64,000 nucleotides of DNA from the NCBI RefSeq assembly GCF_016403105.1, contig NZ_CP046155.1:2447906-2511905 (forward strand), in the 5' to 3' direction. The position numbers and the translations under genes are program-made. This document shows, in pieces, positions 19,475 through 28,058 of the stretch (positions are counted from its first letter, which is position 1; each line of letters opens with the position of its first letter). The DNA is from Leptolyngbya sp. BL0902 (lineage in GTDB: Bacteria; Cyanobacteriota; Cyanobacteriia; Phormidesmidales; Phormidesmidaceae). The notes beneath the pieces are model-generated. The model was not told where the DNA came from. It searched no databases and saw nothing but the letters and a program-made list of their open reading frames with translations.

Positions 19475-20002
19475 TCAGGCTTCCGGGGGCGCATCCTCGA
19501 CGGTTTCCAGCCGTTGTAGGCAGGCCATGAGGGCGGCACGAACGGACTCGTGGGTATATTCGTCGTCGGGGTGCGGGGTTTGGCCCGGTTTCTGGAAATG
19601 GGGCCGCTCATCGTACAACCGCCCCCACAGCACGTCGGTTTGGTGCACCAGGTTGTACAGGGTTTCGGGGGAGGCCAGCACCGCTCTCAACAGATCCTTA
19701 ACGGCCTCAATGGGCTCATCTACATGGCGGCTGAGGCGAATGGTGTCATCCTCCAGCCAGCGGATCAACACCTGCTGAAGGGCTCCCTCCAAGTCCTCCA
19801 GATTGGCCTTGAGGATTTGGATCGCCTCACCCTGGGCCTGCACCAGCTTGGGCACCGGAGACTCGCCCTTCATAAACCCGCCTGCCTCCTGGCCAATGGC
19901 CTCCGCTAGGGAAAAGGGCCGCCCCCGGCGAATGTCCTGCTGAATCTCGGCGTCGGACAGGTCGGTCGGCGAAGGGTCGTCAGCGTTCAGAGGGTCGGGC
20001 AT
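19475..20002 (-). CDS. Uncharacterised cyanobacterial protein
   Basis: 175 residues, acidic and mostly helical, with no signal peptide or membrane segment. The N-terminus is Pro/Asp/Ser-rich (disordered), the middle (about 55-115) is a run of amphipathic helices, and a conserved-looking block L-W-G-R-L-Y-D-E-R-P-H-F follows. I do not recognise the family. I used the ATG at 20002 over a GTG three codons earlier. It has its own terminator at 19314-19345. Confidence 0.7.
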   Translation of the reverse strand: MPDPLNADDPSPTDLSDAEIQQDIRRGRPFSLAEAIGQEAGGFMKGESPVPKLVQAQGEAIQILKANLEDLEGALQQVLIRWLEDDTIRLSRHVDEPIEAVKDLLRAVLASPETLYNLVHQTDVLWGRLYDERPHFQKPGQTPHPDDEYTHESVRAALMACLQRLETVEDAPPEA

Positions 20003-20042
20003 GGTCAACACCGTGGAAAAGGGACGTTACAGTTCCTCCGGT

Positions 20043-20078
20043 TCCCCTCTCCCTGGGGGAGAGGGGCTAGGGGTGAGG
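20043..20078. repeat. Dispersed palindromic repeat, copy 2
   Basis: CCCCTCTCC then GGGGGAGAGGGGCT and AGGGGTGAGG, matching copy 1 at 13912-13948 at nearly every position. It lies between ndk and the gene at 19475-20002. Confidence 0.75.
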
Positions 20079-20111
20079 GGCAACAGAGACGCGGCGTTCC
20101 GCTGAACTCGC

Positions 20112-20561
20112 CTATTCGTAGAGCCAGGAATGGGCGCTGGTCTTCCAAGACACCAGTTCCGCCGCCGTGAACCACAGGGCAATTTCGGCCTCGGCGGTGT
20201 CGGGAGCGTCAGAGCCGTGGATGATGTTCCGGCCTACGGTGAGGCCCAAATCACCCCGGATGGTGCCGGGATCGGCTTCCTGGGGTTTGGTGGCTCCGAT
20301 GATTTTGCGGGCGGAGGCAATCACATCTTCGCCTTCCCACACCATGGCCACCACGGGGCTAGAGGTGATGAAGTCCACCAATCCGGCAAAGAAGGGCCGT
20401 TCCCGGTGAACGCCGTAGTGCTTTTCCGCCAGTTCGCGGGGCACGGCCATGAACTTCATCCCCACCAGGGTAAAGCCCTTTTTCTCAAACCGACCAATAA
20501 TCTCGCTGACCAGACCGCGCTGTACGCCGTCGGGCTTAATCATCAAAAAGGTGCGTTCCAC
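20112..20561 (-). CDS. ndk: Nucleoside diphosphate kinase
   Basis: 149 residues, the standard length. It passes the gamma-phosphate between nucleoside triphosphates and diphosphates through a phosphohistidine, His near 115 in N-I-I-H-G-S-D. The N-terminus [11 protein letters not shown] is typical. The start is GTG at 20561, with GGAG about 11 bases upstream. Confidence 0.97.
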   Translation of the reverse strand: MERTFLMIKPDGVQRGLVSEIIGRFEKKGFTLVGMKFMAVPRELAEKHYGVHRERPFFAGLVDFITSSPVVAMVWEGEDVIASARKIIGATKPQEADPGTIRGDLGLTVGRNIIHGSDAPDTAEAEIALWFTAAELVSWKTSAHSWLYE

Positions 20562-20715
20562 AGATACGGGCTCCTAACATGAAAACGGTAAGACCTCTTC
20601 TATGCTCAGAAACGGCGGTCACTTTGTAAAGGATTTTTTCAGAGTTTTTGCTTCCGCCCTCCAGCGGTCGCGCCTAGGATCCCGATTAGACCCTGGCCCA
20701 CCCCAGGCCAAATCG

Positions 20716-22236
20716 TTATCCCTGGGGCGTTGGAGTACGAATCACCTTGAGGGTGTGGAGGGTGGGGTCGCTAGCTCCGGTCACGTATCCTCCCTGCTGG
20801 GCCACGGTAGCGAGATGGGCCAAGGCGGCGGCGGTGATTTCCTCCCCGGCCATCACGGTCGGAATACCGGGGGGATAGGCGGACAGGGTTTCGGCACTGA
20901 GGTGGCCCAGGGCTTCGGCGGCAGGCAGGGTGACGGTGGGGGCAAAAAACGCCTCCCGTGGCGATAGGGGCGGCAGGGTAAAGGGCGGGGAGGGGAAGGT
21001 TGGGCCGGACGAGGGCAGGATATCGGGGGATGAGGCGGCAATGGTCGGAGAAGCAAGCGAGGCAGAACCACACCGGGCGACCAGTTGGCGAAACCCTTCG
21101 ATGCAGTGATCCCCGTCGGCAGTGGTGTTGCCCAGGCTGACCACTAGGGTAAGGTGGCGCAGTTCTGGCAGTTCCACGGTGACGCCCAGGGTATCGTTGA
21201 GAATTTCGTCGGCCTCCAGCCCTGTGATTCCCAAAGCCGCCACATCCACGGTAGTGCGGGTCAAGTCTAGATCCCGAACGCTGGCATAGGCCGCCACATC
21301 CTGGGGAGCAATCACCCGCAGCCCCGGCAGCATTGCCAACTGCTCCCGCAGGGTTTGGGCCAGGGCTAGGGTGTTCGAGAGCAGCGCCTTGCCCTCGGTG
21401 GCCATCTGGTAGCGGGCGGCATCCAAGGACGCCAGCAGCAGCGAATTGGGGCTGGTGGACTGGGTGAGTTGTAGCGCCGCCTGTAGCCGATCCCGATCAA
21501 TGCGGTTGCCCTGAACATGGAGCATGGAAGCTTGGCTGAGGGCGGACAGCACCTTGTGGGTAGACTGCACCACCAGATCGGCCCCCTGATGCAGGGCGGG
21601 GGCAGGCAGATCGGGATGGAAGGCGAAATGGGGGCCGTGGGCTTCGTCTACCAGTAGGGGAATGCTGTGGCGGTGGGCGATGGCGGCGATGGCCTCTAGG
21701 TCAGAGGTCATGCCGTGGTAGGTGGGCGACACCACCAGCACCGCCCTAGCGTCTGGGTGATGGGCTAGGGCCTCGGCAACGGTTCCTGCTGGGAGGCCCA
21801 GGGCCAGACCTAAATCTGGGGCATACTCTGGCTCCACAAACACAGGCCGTGCCCCCGCCAGCACCAGCCCCGCCACGACAGATCGGTGGGCATTGCGCGG
21901 CACCAAAATCTTGTCCCCCGGATTGCAGACCGCCAAAATTGCCGCCTCCAGGCCACAGGTGGATCCATTGGCCAGAAAGTAGGTTTGCTCTGCCCCAAAA
22001 GCCGCTGCCGCCAGGGCTTGGGCCTGTAAGATCGCGCCTTCTGGTGCGAACAGGTTATCTAGCTCCGTCAGTTCTGGCAAATCGGCCCGTAGAGCGGCTT
22101 CCCCTAACAGGTCACGTAATCGGGCTGGTGCGCCTTGCCCCCGCTTGTGTCCAGGGGTATAGAACGCCGCCTGGGGCCGCTGGGCACAGATCTGTAACGC
22201 ACTCAAAAAGGGAGTCTGGGTTTGGTCAAGCATCAT
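20716..22236 (-). CDS. PLP-dependent Orn/Lys/Arg decarboxylase family protein
   Basis: 506 residues. The fold-type I domain has Y-T-P-G-H-K-R-G near the start, G-S-T-C-G in the PLP region, V-D-E-A-H-G-P, and the PLP lysine near 228 in S-T-H-K-V-L-S-A. These mark the group that includes bacterial lysine, ornithine and arginine decarboxylases; in cyanobacteria relatives are usually assigned to arginine decarboxylation in polyamine synthesis. A proline-rich linker precedes the C-terminal domain. Substrate cannot be told from sequence. I chose the ATG at 22236 because GGAG lies nine bases before it; a GTG five codons earlier is also in frame. Confidence 0.85.
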   Translation of the reverse strand: MMLDQTQTPFLSALQICAQRPQAAFYTPGHKRGQGAPARLRDLLGEAALRADLPELTELDNLFAPEGAILQAQALAAAAFGAEQTYFLANGSTCGLEAAILAVCNPGDKILVPRNAHRSVVAGLVLAGARPVFVEPEYAPDLGLALGLPAGTVAEALAHHPDARAVLVVSPTYHGMTSDLEAIAAIAHRHSIPLLVDEAHGPHFAFHPDLPAPALHQGADLVVQSTHKVLSALSQASMLHVQGNRIDRDRLQAALQLTQSTSPNSLLLASLDAARYQMATEGKALLSNTLALAQTLREQLAMLPGLRVIAPQDVAAYASVRDLDLTRTTVDVAALGITGLEADEILNDTLGVTVELPELRHLTLVVSLGNTTADGDHCIEGFRQLVARCGSASLASPTIAASSPDILPSSGPTFPSPPFTLPPLSPREAFFAPTVTLPAAEALGHLSAETLSAYPPGIPTVMAGEEITAAALAHLATVAQQGGYVTGASDPTLHTLKVIRTPTPQG

Positions 22237-22284
22237 CGCCACGGGCTCCACACTCGCCCCCTAGGAAAGCCGTCCCCATCGGGG

Positions 22285-22764
22285 CTAGGCCACCGGAGAC
22301 GTTGGATTTTCAGCGGCGGGCTTGGCTAGGCGCTGCCAGATGGCGGTCGTAACCAGGTGAGATAACAACCCCATCGGCCCCGCAAATAGGGCCAGCGCCA
22401 GGGAATGGCGGGTGAACACTCCGGTTTCCTGGCCTTGCAGGTAGATCCAACGGCCCACAAACAGGTCGAAAGCAAGGAAATGTACCCAGCCCGTGGCGGT
22501 GATGAAGGGAGTGGCGAAGAGGTTGGCTAAGTCCGCCAGTTTCAGGTTGGGGTCAGAAAAGGCTTCGATGCCCTCCACATTACCGAAGCTGGCCACAAAC
22601 AGGAACAGGTATAGGCTGGCCAGGGCGGCGATGGGCCATAGGGAGGCCATAATCGTGCGGGTGAGCTTGGCGTTGGGCACCAGCACCATCAGCGTCCAGA
22701 AGGGCAGCACAAACAGGTTGGCACCGCTAAAAATTAGCTCTAGCAGGGAATCGTCGATGGCCAT
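22285..22764 (-). CDS. DUF4281 / ABA4-like membrane protein
   Basis: 159 residues with four hydrophobic helices. Conserved-looking blocks are A-N-L-F-V-L-P-F-W near the start, F-A-T-P-F-I-T-A-T-G-W-V-H-F-L-A-F-D-L-F in the middle, and G-P-M-G-L-L-S-H near the end. The plant homologue ABA4 is needed for neoxanthin formation; cyanobacterial relatives have no settled role. It is 11 bases downstream of the His-rich cation facilitator and may share its transcript. Confidence 0.8.
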   Translation of the reverse strand: MAIDDSLLELIFSGANLFVLPFWTLMVLVPNAKLTRTIMASLWPIAALASLYLFLFVASFGNVEGIEAFSDPNLKLADLANLFATPFITATGWVHFLAFDLFVGRWIYLQGQETGVFTRHSLALALFAGPMGLLSHLVTTAIWQRLAKPAAENPTSPVA

Positions 22765-22775
22765 TACAGATCCTT

Positions 22776-23927
22776 CTAAACAGGGGCGTCGGTTTCTAGT
22801 GTGCCACTGTCCAACCGATTCGGGGAGGATTGATTGGGGGTGGCCGGAACGCCGCGCACCCTCACCCAGCCCAGGTAAGGAAGCTGCTGCTTCAGGGCGG
22901 TTTCAACCTCAGTGACAACGGTTTGGCTAGCGGCAAGGGAGAGTTCGGGGTCTAGGGCCACATCCAGTTCCACGTACAGCCGATGGCCCAACCAACGGGC
23001 TTTGAGGGTTTCCGATCCCTGCACCGCCGGGACGTGATCCAGGGCGTGATCCACCGCCTCCAAAAATTCCGGCTCTACGCCATCCAGCAAACGGCTAAAA
23101 ACAGTTTGGCCCGATTCCCAGACAATTTTCAGCAGCACGGCGGTAATCACCAGGCCAATCACCGGGTCGGCCCAGGGATAGCCCAGGCTCACCCCGATGG
23201 CGCTTAGCAACACTGCCAAACTTACCAGCCCGTCGGCCATGGCGTGTTGACCATCGGCGATCAGGGCGGCACTGTTGATCCGTCGGCCCACCCGCATCCG
23301 AAACAGGGCCACCAGTTCGTTGCCCACAAAACCGACTAAGGCCGCCGCCGCCAAGGCTCCTAGATGGCTGAGGGGTTCGGGATGGTAAAAGCGCTCGATG
23401 GATTCGTAGGCGGTGATGATGGCGCTAATCAGCACGACGCCGACAATAGCCAGTCCCGCCAAATCCTCCAGTCGCCCAAAGCCGTAGGCAAAGCGCTGGG
23501 TGGGTTGACGGCGGGAAATTAAAAACGCCACCCCCAAGGGCAGGGCCGTCAGGGCATCGCCGATGTTGTGGATCAGATCCGCCAGTAGGGCCACGCTGCC
23601 GGAGAGCCAGAAGACTCCCGCTTGCAGGACGGCTGTAATCACCAGACCCACCAGCGACCATTTCACCGCCCAAAGCCCCTGCTCCGAGGCGGCAATTTCG
23701 GGGTCAATGGCTCCGTGGACGTGGCTATGGCCACCTTCGCCATGATGATGCCCGTGGTGGTGTCCGTGGGAATGCCCGTGACGATGGCGATGGTCTTCAT
23801 GCCCGTGATCGTGAGGCCCGTGATCGTGGGGATGAACGGCTTGGGTCAGATCAGGAGGGGATGGCACGGCAACGGGTACCTCAGAGGATGAGACCGCTGG
23901 GGTCGGATAGGAGGGGGATGGGGTCAT
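22776..23927 (-). CDS. Cation diffusion facilitator with long His-rich N-terminus (ZitB/CzcD-like)
   Basis: 383 residues. Residues about 33-72 hold some twenty histidines interspersed with Asp, Gly and Glu, a metal-gathering segment seen in Zn-type facilitators. Six membrane helices follow. The metal sites are H-N-I-G-D in the second helix and H-A-M-A-D in the fifth, differing from the paralogue at 18348-19256. The C-terminal domain ends in a Pro/Asn-rich tail. Zn export is the best guess. It lies 20 bases downstream of nblS and 11 before the DUF4281 gene, so the three may form one transcript. Confidence 0.9.
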   Translation of the reverse strand: MTPSPSYPTPAVSSSEVPVAVPSPPDLTQAVHPHDHGPHDHGHEDHRHRHGHSHGHHHGHHHGEGGHSHVHGAIDPEIAASEQGLWAVKWSLVGLVITAVLQAGVFWLSGSVALLADLIHNIGDALTALPLGVAFLISRRQPTQRFAYGFGRLEDLAGLAIVGVVLISAIITAYESIERFYHPEPLSHLGALAAAALVGFVGNELVALFRMRVGRRINSAALIADGQHAMADGLVSLAVLLSAIGVSLGYPWADPVIGLVITAVLLKIVWESGQTVFSRLLDGVEPEFLEAVDHALDHVPAVQGSETLKARWLGHRLYVELDVALDPELSLAASQTVVTEVETALKQQLPYLGWVRVRGVPATPNQSSPNRLDSGTLETDAPV

Positions 23928-23947
23928 AACTAGGCCGAAACAGGGAA

Positions 23948-25933
23948 TTAATTGGCGCTGAGGACGGTTTGGGCTGAGGGATCGGCTTCGGCGGCATCAG
24001 CGGCCTGGGCTAGATTGGATGGCTCGTCTGCCGTGGGTTGGATGGCGAGGTCAAACCAGAAGGTGGTGCCAACGCCGACTTCGCTGTCGAGGTGAACCTG
24101 GCTGTTGTGTTTTTCGATGATGTTTTTGACGATGGATAGCCCCAGTCCGGTTCCCTCCAGGGTGTGGACGCGGTTTTCCACCCGGAAGAATCGGTCAAAA
24201 ATCGCCTGCTGATCTTCCGGGGCAATGCCGATTCCGGTGTCGGCCACCTCCACACGGATGCAGTCGGCTTGGGTCTCGTCGGCGCTACCGTCCTGGGTTT
24301 GGCAGGGCACACGGTGGGCGCGGAGGGTAACTTGGCCACCGGGTTCGGTGAATTTCAGGGCATTGCCCACCAGGTTAGTGAACACTTGCAGCAGTAGGTC
24401 GTAGTTGCCCAGCACCGGGGGCAGGTTGGGTTCCACCTCTTGTCGCAGCTCAATTTGCTTGTCTCTGGCGTGGAGGCGGTGGGTGCGGAGGGTTTGCTCG
24501 ATGGGCTGCACAATGTCCACCGCGTCGATGACGTACTGACGGCTGGATTCCAGGCGCGACAGATCCAGCACGTCGTTGACCAGGCGGGTGAGGCGGTCGG
24601 TTTCGTGGTTGGCGGTTTCGAGGAATTCCTTGCGCTCGGTGTCGCTCAGGTCTTCGCCGTATTCGTGCAGAGTTTCGATAAAGGACTTGATGTTAAACAG
24701 CGGCGTCCGCAATTCGTGGGAGACGTTGCTAATAAATTGTGCCTTGGCCTCGTTGAGGGCGGCTTCGCGGGTGATGTCTTGGATGGTAATCGCCAGCCCT
24801 TTGACGTTTTCCTTGGCCTGATCCAGCACCGTATTCAGCAAAATTCGCAGGGTGCGGTGGCTGGGTTCCGTCAGGGGAATGCGAAACTCCATCGCCTCGG
24901 CCTCGCCCTGGACGGCCTGGAATAGGGGCCGTGTCAGTTGCACCCGCACCGGGCTGGGCAGGTGTTCCAAAATATTCGCCCCATCCAGAGTTTGGTTGTC
25001 CCAGCCAAATAGGCGGCGGGCGGTGGGGTTCACCAGCACCGCGTGCATGTCGCTATCCAGCAAAATCGCGCCATCGGCAATGGTAGAAACCAGAGTTTCC
25101 AGCTTGGCCTTTTCGGCAGTGAGTTCTTCAATATTCTGCTCTTCGTAGCGCTCTAGGCGCTCGGCCATGTCGTTGAAGCTGTAGATCAACTCGCCCAGTT
25201 CCCCACCCAAGGGCAGGTCGATGCGCTGCTTAAAGTTTCCGGCGGCGATGTTTTTTACGCCCAATAGCAGTTCTTTGATGGGCTGGGTAATGGTGAGGGC
25301 ATTGAACACCGCGCCTAAAATCACCATCACCCAAATGGAGACAAACACCGCAATGGTGACATCCCGCGTCAGATGAGAGGAAGCCACGACGGTCGGGTTG
25401 GGGTTGATGCCCAGGGCCAACACGCCCAGGTGCTTGCCGTTGTAGTTCATGGGCACAAACACATCGGTCACTTCCCCGGCGGGCGTGAGATGCTGGCGCA
25501 CCAGGGGACGGTCGGTGGTTTCGGCGTAGCCCTCTGGCAACTGCATCCGCCGCCGCAGGGTGAGGGAATTTTGCACCGCCGCTTCGGAGAAGGGAATGCC
25601 AAAGAAAATGTCGCCGTTCTCGTCGGCGTAGAGCATGTACCGCACGCTGGAGGTGCTTTGGTAGAAGCTGTAGGAGAACCGGGCCAACTCCGTGCGGTCG
25701 GTTTCGTTGACCAGGGGGGCCACGTTCGCCGCCAGCAAAAGGCCCAAGTCGCGGGCAAAGCGGGTGTCGTTCAGCCGCGCATCGTACTGAATCGTGTTCA
25801 CTGCCCAAAAGGTGAGGCCGCTGGTAATCAGCGACACCACCAACGTCGCCCCCGCCATCAGCCGGGTTTGTAGGGTGAAGTCGCCCCACCAGCGAAGGAA
25901 CAGTTCTTGGATCTTAAGAAGTAGCCTGATCAA
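23948..25933 (-). CDS. nblS: NblS/Hik33 (DspA)-type membrane sensor histidine kinase
   Basis: 661 residues, nearly the length of Hik33. Order: a first membrane helix at about 25-47, an extracytoplasmic sensor region to about 190, a second helix at about 195-215, HAMP at about 218-270, PAS at about 280-390, HisKA with the phospho-His near 406 ([12 protein letters not shown]), and an ATPase domain (N-A-L-K-F-T, D-T-G-I-G-I, G-T-G-L-G-L). This kinase is near-universal in cyanobacteria and controls high-light, nutrient, cold and osmotic responses through RpaB. The start is TTG at 25933; homologues also have the residues before the first ATG, so I kept it. Confidence 0.92.
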   Translation of the reverse strand: MIRLLLKIQELFLRWWGDFTLQTRLMAGATLVVSLITSGLTFWAVNTIQYDARLNDTRFARDLGLLLAANVAPLVNETDRTELARFSYSFYQSTSSVRYMLYADENGDIFFGIPFSEAAVQNSLTLRRRMQLPEGYAETTDRPLVRQHLTPAGEVTDVFVPMNYNGKHLGVLALGINPNPTVVASSHLTRDVTIAVFVSIWVMVILGAVFNALTITQPIKELLLGVKNIAAGNFKQRIDLPLGGELGELIYSFNDMAERLERYEEQNIEELTAEKAKLETLVSTIADGAILLDSDMHAVLVNPTARRLFGWDNQTLDGANILEHLPSPVRVQLTRPLFQAVQGEAEAMEFRIPLTEPSHRTLRILLNTVLDQAKENVKGLAITIQDITREAALNEAKAQFISNVSHELRTPLFNIKSFIETLHEYGEDLSDTERKEFLETANHETDRLTRLVNDVLDLSRLESSRQYVIDAVDIVQPIEQTLRTHRLHARDKQIELRQEVEPNLPPVLGNYDLLLQVFTNLVGNALKFTEPGGQVTLRAHRVPCQTQDGSADETQADCIRVEVADTGIGIAPEDQQAIFDRFFRVENRVHTLEGTGLGLSIVKNIIEKHNSQVHLDSEVGVGTTFWFDLAIQPTADEPSNLAQAADAAEADPSAQTVLSAN

Positions 25934-26003
25934 GGGTGCCCTGGAAGACTAGACGCGCAAGTTAGCCTATATTTTGGCACGATCTCGCCCAGTTCGCCGC
26001 CCG

Positions 26004-26348
26004 CTAGCCATCAAACAGCCCCTCAAACTCCTGGCGCAGGCGGCTGTAGTTCACCACTCGGCCCACCAGCAGCTTGTCTTGGCCTTGGGCGGTGTCAAAC
26101 TGCTGCTTCCAGTGGCGCACGTCCTCTTCCTGGTGCAGCCAAAATTCCACAATTTTGCTGACAATCTCGTCCCAATCCCAGTCGGGCTTGCGGTGGACGA
26201 CCTCCGTGGCGCTGATGAAGGCATCCAAGGTGCAAACCGTACTGCCCAAAAAGGCTTGACTGCGCTGGGGTGTGGTTTCCATCCGCTGCTGGTGGGTGAA
26301 AAAATCAAGCACCGGAGCAACGCCGACGATATCAAAGCTGTAGGACAT
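26004..26348 (-). CDS. Uncharacterised cyanobacterial protein
   Basis: 114 residues, rich in aromatic and acidic residues, with no signal peptide or membrane helix. It begins M-S-Y-S-F-D-I-V-G-V and contains F-F-T-H-Q-Q-R-M and W-D-W-D-E-I. I believe it belongs to a conserved cyanobacterial family without assigned function. It lies upstream of nblS on the same strand, 70 bases away. Confidence 0.7.
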   Translation of the reverse strand: MSYSFDIVGVAPVLDFFTHQQRMETTPQRSQAFLGSTVCTLDAFISATEVVHRKPDWDWDEIVSKIVEFWLHQEEDVRHWKQQFDTAQGQDKLLVGRVVNYSRLRQEFEGLFDG

Positions 26349-26789
26349 GGCGAAATCTTGAACTCAAAGGGGTTTGTGATGGGGAGTGGGAAGTAGGGAT
26401 TAGGGCAGAGGGCTGATTGCACGATGCCCTAACTAGGCCCAACCGGACGGCTGCACCCCTGGGTAATAACGGGTCGTAAAAAGGTTTCAAAAAATGATTG
26501 AAGCCATGCTAAACGCTGGCACCGGAAGCAGCAAGTCCAAGGTGAACATCTTGCACAAAATCCTACCTGGCTAACTCTGATTCCCCTGGGATGCCTTGCG
26601 GCGAACCAAAGCGGTCAGAGTATTTCCAGACAGGGCTAGCACCCCGACTACCCTACAATCCTACTCTTTGGCAATCGGGGTTATGAGATTCGGATTTGGG
26701 ATTCGGATTTGGTATTGGGAGGGTGCTGGCCCCGTGGGGTTGGTGGTACGCCAAGCCCGACTACCATTGGCGGCATTAACCGCCCATCG
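26349..26789. other. 441-bp intergenic region with short repeats and one small open frame
   Basis: It is less GC-rich than its surroundings in parts. At about 26685-26712 the word GATTCGGATTTGG occurs twice in tandem. A 26-codon frame with a fair ribosome site is at 26494-26574. I found no tRNA or recognisable non-coding RNA. Confidence 0.6.
26494..26574 (+). CDS. Possible 26-residue small protein
   Basis: ATG to TAA with AAAAAGG about nine bases before the ATG. The peptide begins M-I-E-A-M-L-N-A-G-T and ends H-K-I-L-P-G; it is basic, soluble-looking and has no membrane helix. I recognise no homologue. A frame this short could arise by chance; the ribosome site is the only support. Confidence 0.25.
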   Translation: MIEAMLNAGTGSSKSKVNILHKILPG

Positions 26790-27896
26790 CTAGCGTTTGA
26801 GGCCCAGAGAGACTTTTCTACGAATGTTGCTCACTGGATCTCTGGTAGCTGGGCTCTGTTCTAGTGGAAAGCTCGTCTGCCAAACAACGGCGTTGTCCCG
26901 TGTGAGGCTAGAGACCGTTAGGGACTGAATGCCTGACTGGCTGAGCTTATCGGGGCCTTGGCTACGCAAAAAGAAGTGCAGTTGCTCGGCCACCTCTTCA
27001 GAATTCACCACCCGCACAGCTAGCCAAGAAACTCGGAGTTCCCCCTCTTGCAGGGCCACCTGGGCTGAAATTCTTTGCTGGCGAAGCAGCGTTTCCAGTT
27101 GGTTTACCACACTCTCGTCCTCTGGGGCTTCTGTAGCCGCCTGCTCCGACGCCTCTGGGGCTGAGGGAGTTGCCGTTGTAGCAGCAGCGGGCTTAGGGCT
27201 GTGCTCCCAGTAGTCTTTAAGGGCGTAGAATGCTTTTTTCAGCTCTTCGACCCTGGTGCGGTCGCCGTATTTGAGGGCCAAGGCCTTGAGCTTAAAGTAT
27301 TGGTCTGATGCGGCTTTAAGCGGAGTTCCTGATGCGAGTTCCAGAAAGGCATATTGGGCAGCCATGGGATGATCGTCCTGGGAAGCGGCGATGGCCTCAG
27401 TCCCGTCAGTGATGGCCTCAGCCTCGGCAGGTAGCGTAGGATCGGGGACGGTAGTGGCTGCTTCGGGTGGAACGGTCGGCGACACCGCTTCGGCTTCGAT
27501 GATTGGTACAGCTGGATCGGTGGCAGCCTGTGGGGCGTCCTCCCCCAAATCATGGTCTGATGCAGTAGGAGCCATGATGGGAAACGTTTGTACCTCACCG
27601 TCCTCCTCAGCTAAGGAAACCTCGGTACCCCAGCCCGGAATGGACGGATCCGGGGTGTAGGCATAGACCTGAAGACTATGGATATCTCTGACCTGGAGCC
27701 GTTTTAGCCCGCGCCGCAGGTAGTTGATGGTGGGAGTAGGCGCAGGAACCGATGGACTGGTTAGCCAGATCTGCAAGCAACTATCCTGGCGCTCGCAGTA
27801 GACAGTCATCCCTTTTACCTGAAACGCTTCATTCATGAGGTGGGCGATAGCTGCCGCGTCGCCCTGCCTAGCCTGCTGGACTATGGAGGAGTTCAT
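26790..27896 (-). CDS. Uncharacterised protein with duplicated terminal domains and acidic linker
   Basis: 368 residues. The N-terminal region (about 1-95) and C-terminal region (about 265-345) look like copies of one fold: a helix, then a strand with an aromatic or charged edge (L-Q-I-W-L / L-R-V-S-W-L), then a helix and a strand ending S-L-Q-V-Y / S-L-T-V-S. Between them are a Pro/Ala/Glu-rich linker (about 110-180) and a helical block (about 180-235, Y-F-K-L-K-A-L-A-L-K-Y-G). I do not know a function. The start is supported by AGGTG five bases before the ATG. Confidence 0.7.
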   Translation of the reverse strand: MNSSIVQQARQGDAAAIAHLMNEAFQVKGMTVYCERQDSCLQIWLTSPSVPAPTPTINYLRRGLKRLQVRDIHSLQVYAYTPDPSIPGWGTEVSLAEEDGEVQTFPIMAPTASDHDLGEDAPQAATDPAVPIIEAEAVSPTVPPEAATTVPDPTLPAEAEAITDGTEAIAASQDDHPMAAQYAFLELASGTPLKAASDQYFKLKALALKYGDRTRVEELKKAFYALKDYWEHSPKPAAATTATPSAPEASEQAATEAPEDESVVNQLETLLRQQRISAQVALQEGELRVSWLAVRVVNSEEVAEQLHFFLRSQGPDKLSQSGIQSLTVSSLTRDNAVVWQTSFPLEQSPATRDPVSNIRRKVSLGLKR

Positions 27897-28058
27897 GGTT
27901 CACCTCGTAGAGGGTTGGGAGTGATCGTCACACTTCTTTGAGCATACCCATCCCTTCGGTAAACAATATCGCCACGATCAGAATTTCTTCCTCAGCCAGA
28001 TCCAGCCCAGATGGCTACCGCCCTCGCCCAGCAAGCAACTGCTTTCCGTAAAGCCCTA

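Noticed and set aside
26515-26640. A possible signal recognition particle RNA (CCGGAAGCAGCA resembles its apical loop)
   Set aside because: The neighbouring GGTCAGG-type strand and the long flanking stem of 4.5S RNA are missing.
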